A stretch of 6,505 bases of DNA, from NCBI GenBank assembly GCA_017997825.1, contig JAGOEH010000172.1, positions 1 through 6,505 of the forward strand, given 5' to 3'. Below are positions 5,176 to 6,505 of this stretch, piece after piece. The DNA is from Candidatus Delongbacteria bacterium. GTDB taxonomy: Bacteria > JAGOEH01. The stretch's first letter is position 1, and each line of letters opens with the position of its first letter. The notes beneath the pieces are model-generated. The model was not told the origin of the DNA, did not search any database, and saw nothing but the letters and a program-made list of their open reading frames with translations. A program made the position numbers and the translations under genes.

Positions 5176-6505
5176 ATGAAACCATCGGTTGAATTATATG
5201 ATACCACCCTGCGGGATGGGTGTCAGGCGGAAGGCATCTCCCTTTCCTGCAATGATAAGCTCAGAATTGCGCGCCGCCTGGATGAATTCGGCATTCCCTA
5301 TATTGAAGGGGGATGGCCGGGATCCAATCCCAAGGATGCCGAATTCTTTGCCCGCCGGCCGGAACTGATGTTGAAGCAGGCCAAAATTGTGGCCTTCGGC
5401 AGTACCCGGCACAAAGACAAGGACTGTGATCATGACGCCAATATTCAAAAATTGGTGGAATCGAATACCCCGGCTGTAACGGTTTTCGGTAAAAGCTGGG
5501 ACTTGCATGTCGATCGGATTCTGGAAACCGGATTGGATACCAATCTTGAGATGATCCGTGATACAATCCGGTATCTGAAGGATCGGGGGCGGGAGGTCAT
5601 TTATGATGCCGAGCATTTTTTTGATGGATATAAGGCCAATCCGGAGTATTCGATTCAGACTCTCCGGGCGGCGGCCGAGGGTGGGGCGGATGGTCTTACC
5701 CTTTGCGATACCAATGGAGGCAGTCTGCCCAGTGAGGTTTTCCGGATCACCACCGAGGTGGTTCGATGGTTTCCTGCATTACGGATCGGAATCCATGCCC
5801 ACAATGATGCCGAATTGGCAGTGGCGGTCAGTCTGGCGGCGGTGGAAGCCGGAGCCGGATTGGTGCAGGGAACTATCAATGGTTATGGTGAACGGGTCGG
5901 AAACGCCAATCTGATCAGCCTGATTCCGGCTCTGCAGCTCAAGATGGGAAAACGCTGTGTCTCGTCCGGTCAGCTCCGTGAACTCCGCCAGCTTTCCCAT
6001 TTCGTCAACGAAACGGCCAATATGGCCCCCAATCCTCATCAACCCTATGTGGGAACCAGCGCTTTCGCGCATAAAGGTGGAGTCCATGTATCGGCTGTCC
6101 TGAAGGTTGAACACAGTTATCAGCATATCGATCCCGGACTGGTGGGGAACGAGATGAAAGCCTTGGTATCGGAAATGGCGGGACGGCAGAATATCCGGTA
6201 TAAAGCCGAACAGTTGGGGATCGCTATCGATTCGGAAACAACCCGGAGGGTGCTGGAGCAGATCAAACACATGGAAAACCAGGGGTATTCCTTTGAAAGC
6301 GCCGATGCTTCCGTCAGTCTGATGTTGCGGCGGGCCTCGGCCGATTATACCCCTCCCTTTGAAGTGATCGATTTTATGGTGGTGATTGAAGACCGGCGCG
6401 GCCCTGATGTTTTCAGTGAGGCTACCGTGAAAGTCAAAGTCGGGGATCAGCTTCTCCATACCGTTGCCGACGGCAACGGCCCGGTCGATGCACTGAATGC
6501 CGCTC
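5176..6505 (+). CDS. cimA: Citramalate synthase, CimA-type (443 codons visible; runs off right edge)
   Basis: The enzyme condenses acetyl-CoA with pyruvate to (R)-citramalate, the first step of the threonine-independent route to 2-oxobutyrate and isoleucine. The N-terminal HMGL-like TIM barrel begins YDTTLRDGCQAEG, with catalytic Arg13 and Asp14. EGGWPGSNPKDAEFF is a hallmark of the long CimA type and is absent from 2-isopropylmalate and homocitrate synthases. LCDTNGG (around residue 177) and the metal-binding His207 and His209 (HAHND) follow, with GYGERVGNANL and then FAHKGGVHVSAV in the linker. From about residue 395 (PPFEVIDFMVV) the LeuA-type C-terminal allosteric domain begins. In this superfamily that domain binds the end-product amino acid, here presumably isoleucine. 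Full-length proteins are about 520-530 residues, so roughly the last 80 are missing at the window edge. It follows citrate synthase by 143 bp on the same strand. The usual downstream enzymes (LeuCD and LeuB) are not in view. Confidence 0.93.
   Translation, partial: MKPSVELYDTTLRDGCQAEGISLSCNDKLRIARRLDEFGIPYIEGGWPGSNPKDAEFFARRPELMLKQAKIVAFGSTRHKDKDCDHDANIQKLVESNTPAVTVFGKSWDLHVDRILETGLDTNLEMIRDTIRYLKDRGREVIYDAEHFFDGYKANPEYSIQTLRAAAEGGADGLTLCDTNGGSLPSEVFRITTEVVRWFPALRIGIHAHNDAELAVAVSLAAVEAGAGLVQGTINGYGERVGNANLISLIPALQLKMGKRCVSSGQLRELRQLSHFVNETANMAPNPHQPYVGTSAFAHKGGVHVSAVLKVEHSYQHIDPGLVGNEMKALVSEMAGRQNIRYKAEQLGIAIDSETTRRVLEQIKHMENQGYSFESADASVSLMLRRASADYTPPFEVIDFMVVIEDRRGPDVFSEATVKVKVGDQLLHTVADGNGPVDALNAA

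Noticed and set aside
5779-6459. Minus-strand open frame of 226 codons
   Set aside because: It is antisense to citramalate synthase, whose conserved motifs continue through the whole stretch. It is a shadow of biased codon use.
5176-6505. Re-citrate synthase, isopropylmalate synthase or homocitrate synthase
   Set aside because: All share the HMGL-like barrel, but EGGWPGSNPKD and the DGCQAEG start are those of long-type citramalate synthase, and a normal citrate synthase is already next door.

Overview
This is bacterial chromosomal DNA with GC-moderate coding regions (GCC, CTG and CGG codons are common), strong Shine-Dalgarno sites and tightly packed genes. The combination of a fused ~640-residue 'Aquifex-type' aconitase, an NAD-type isocitrate dehydrogenase, a ~450-residue citrate synthase of the kind seen in Clostridia and Bacteroidota, and a citramalate synthase points to a bacterium outside the enteric model groups. 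The phylum cannot be fixed from this window. A secreted protein beginning with a 'DDFE' beta-sandwich-like motif would suit a Gram-negative, polymer-using lineage, but that is a guess.

Layout. At the left edge, on the minus strand, is the start of a secreted protein with a clear signal peptide (1-164, runs off the window). A 524-bp divergent intergenic region follows (165-688). Its left part has ordinary composition, with a minus-strand promoter candidate and two overlapping hairpin-forming inverted repeats. Its right part (421-660) is a very AT-rich block (54 G/C in 240 bases, counted by hand). That block holds four copies of TGAATAG in both orientations, a good sigma70-like promoter (TTGACA-16-TATTAT) and an 18-codon leader ORF with its own ribosome site. 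Then come four plus-strand genes: aconitase (689-2623), overlapping by four bases with isocitrate dehydrogenase (2620-3633), then citrate synthase (3674-5032), a 143-bp gap, and citramalate synthase (5176 to the right edge, partial).

How the genes work together. Citrate synthase, aconitase and isocitrate dehydrogenase are the complete oxidative arm from oxaloacetate plus acetyl-CoA to 2-oxoglutarate, the carbon skeleton of glutamate. Citramalate synthase condenses acetyl-CoA with pyruvate and starts the threonine-independent route to isoleucine. The set therefore looks like an amino-acid carbon-skeleton operon in which two acetyl-CoA condensing reactions sit side by side, rather than a full respiratory TCA operon. 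No LeuC, LeuD or LeuB partner for the citramalate route is in view. There are no RNA genes, CRISPR arrays, insertion sequences or phage features. I do not see a wholly new system; the least explained part is the regulatory block at 421-688.
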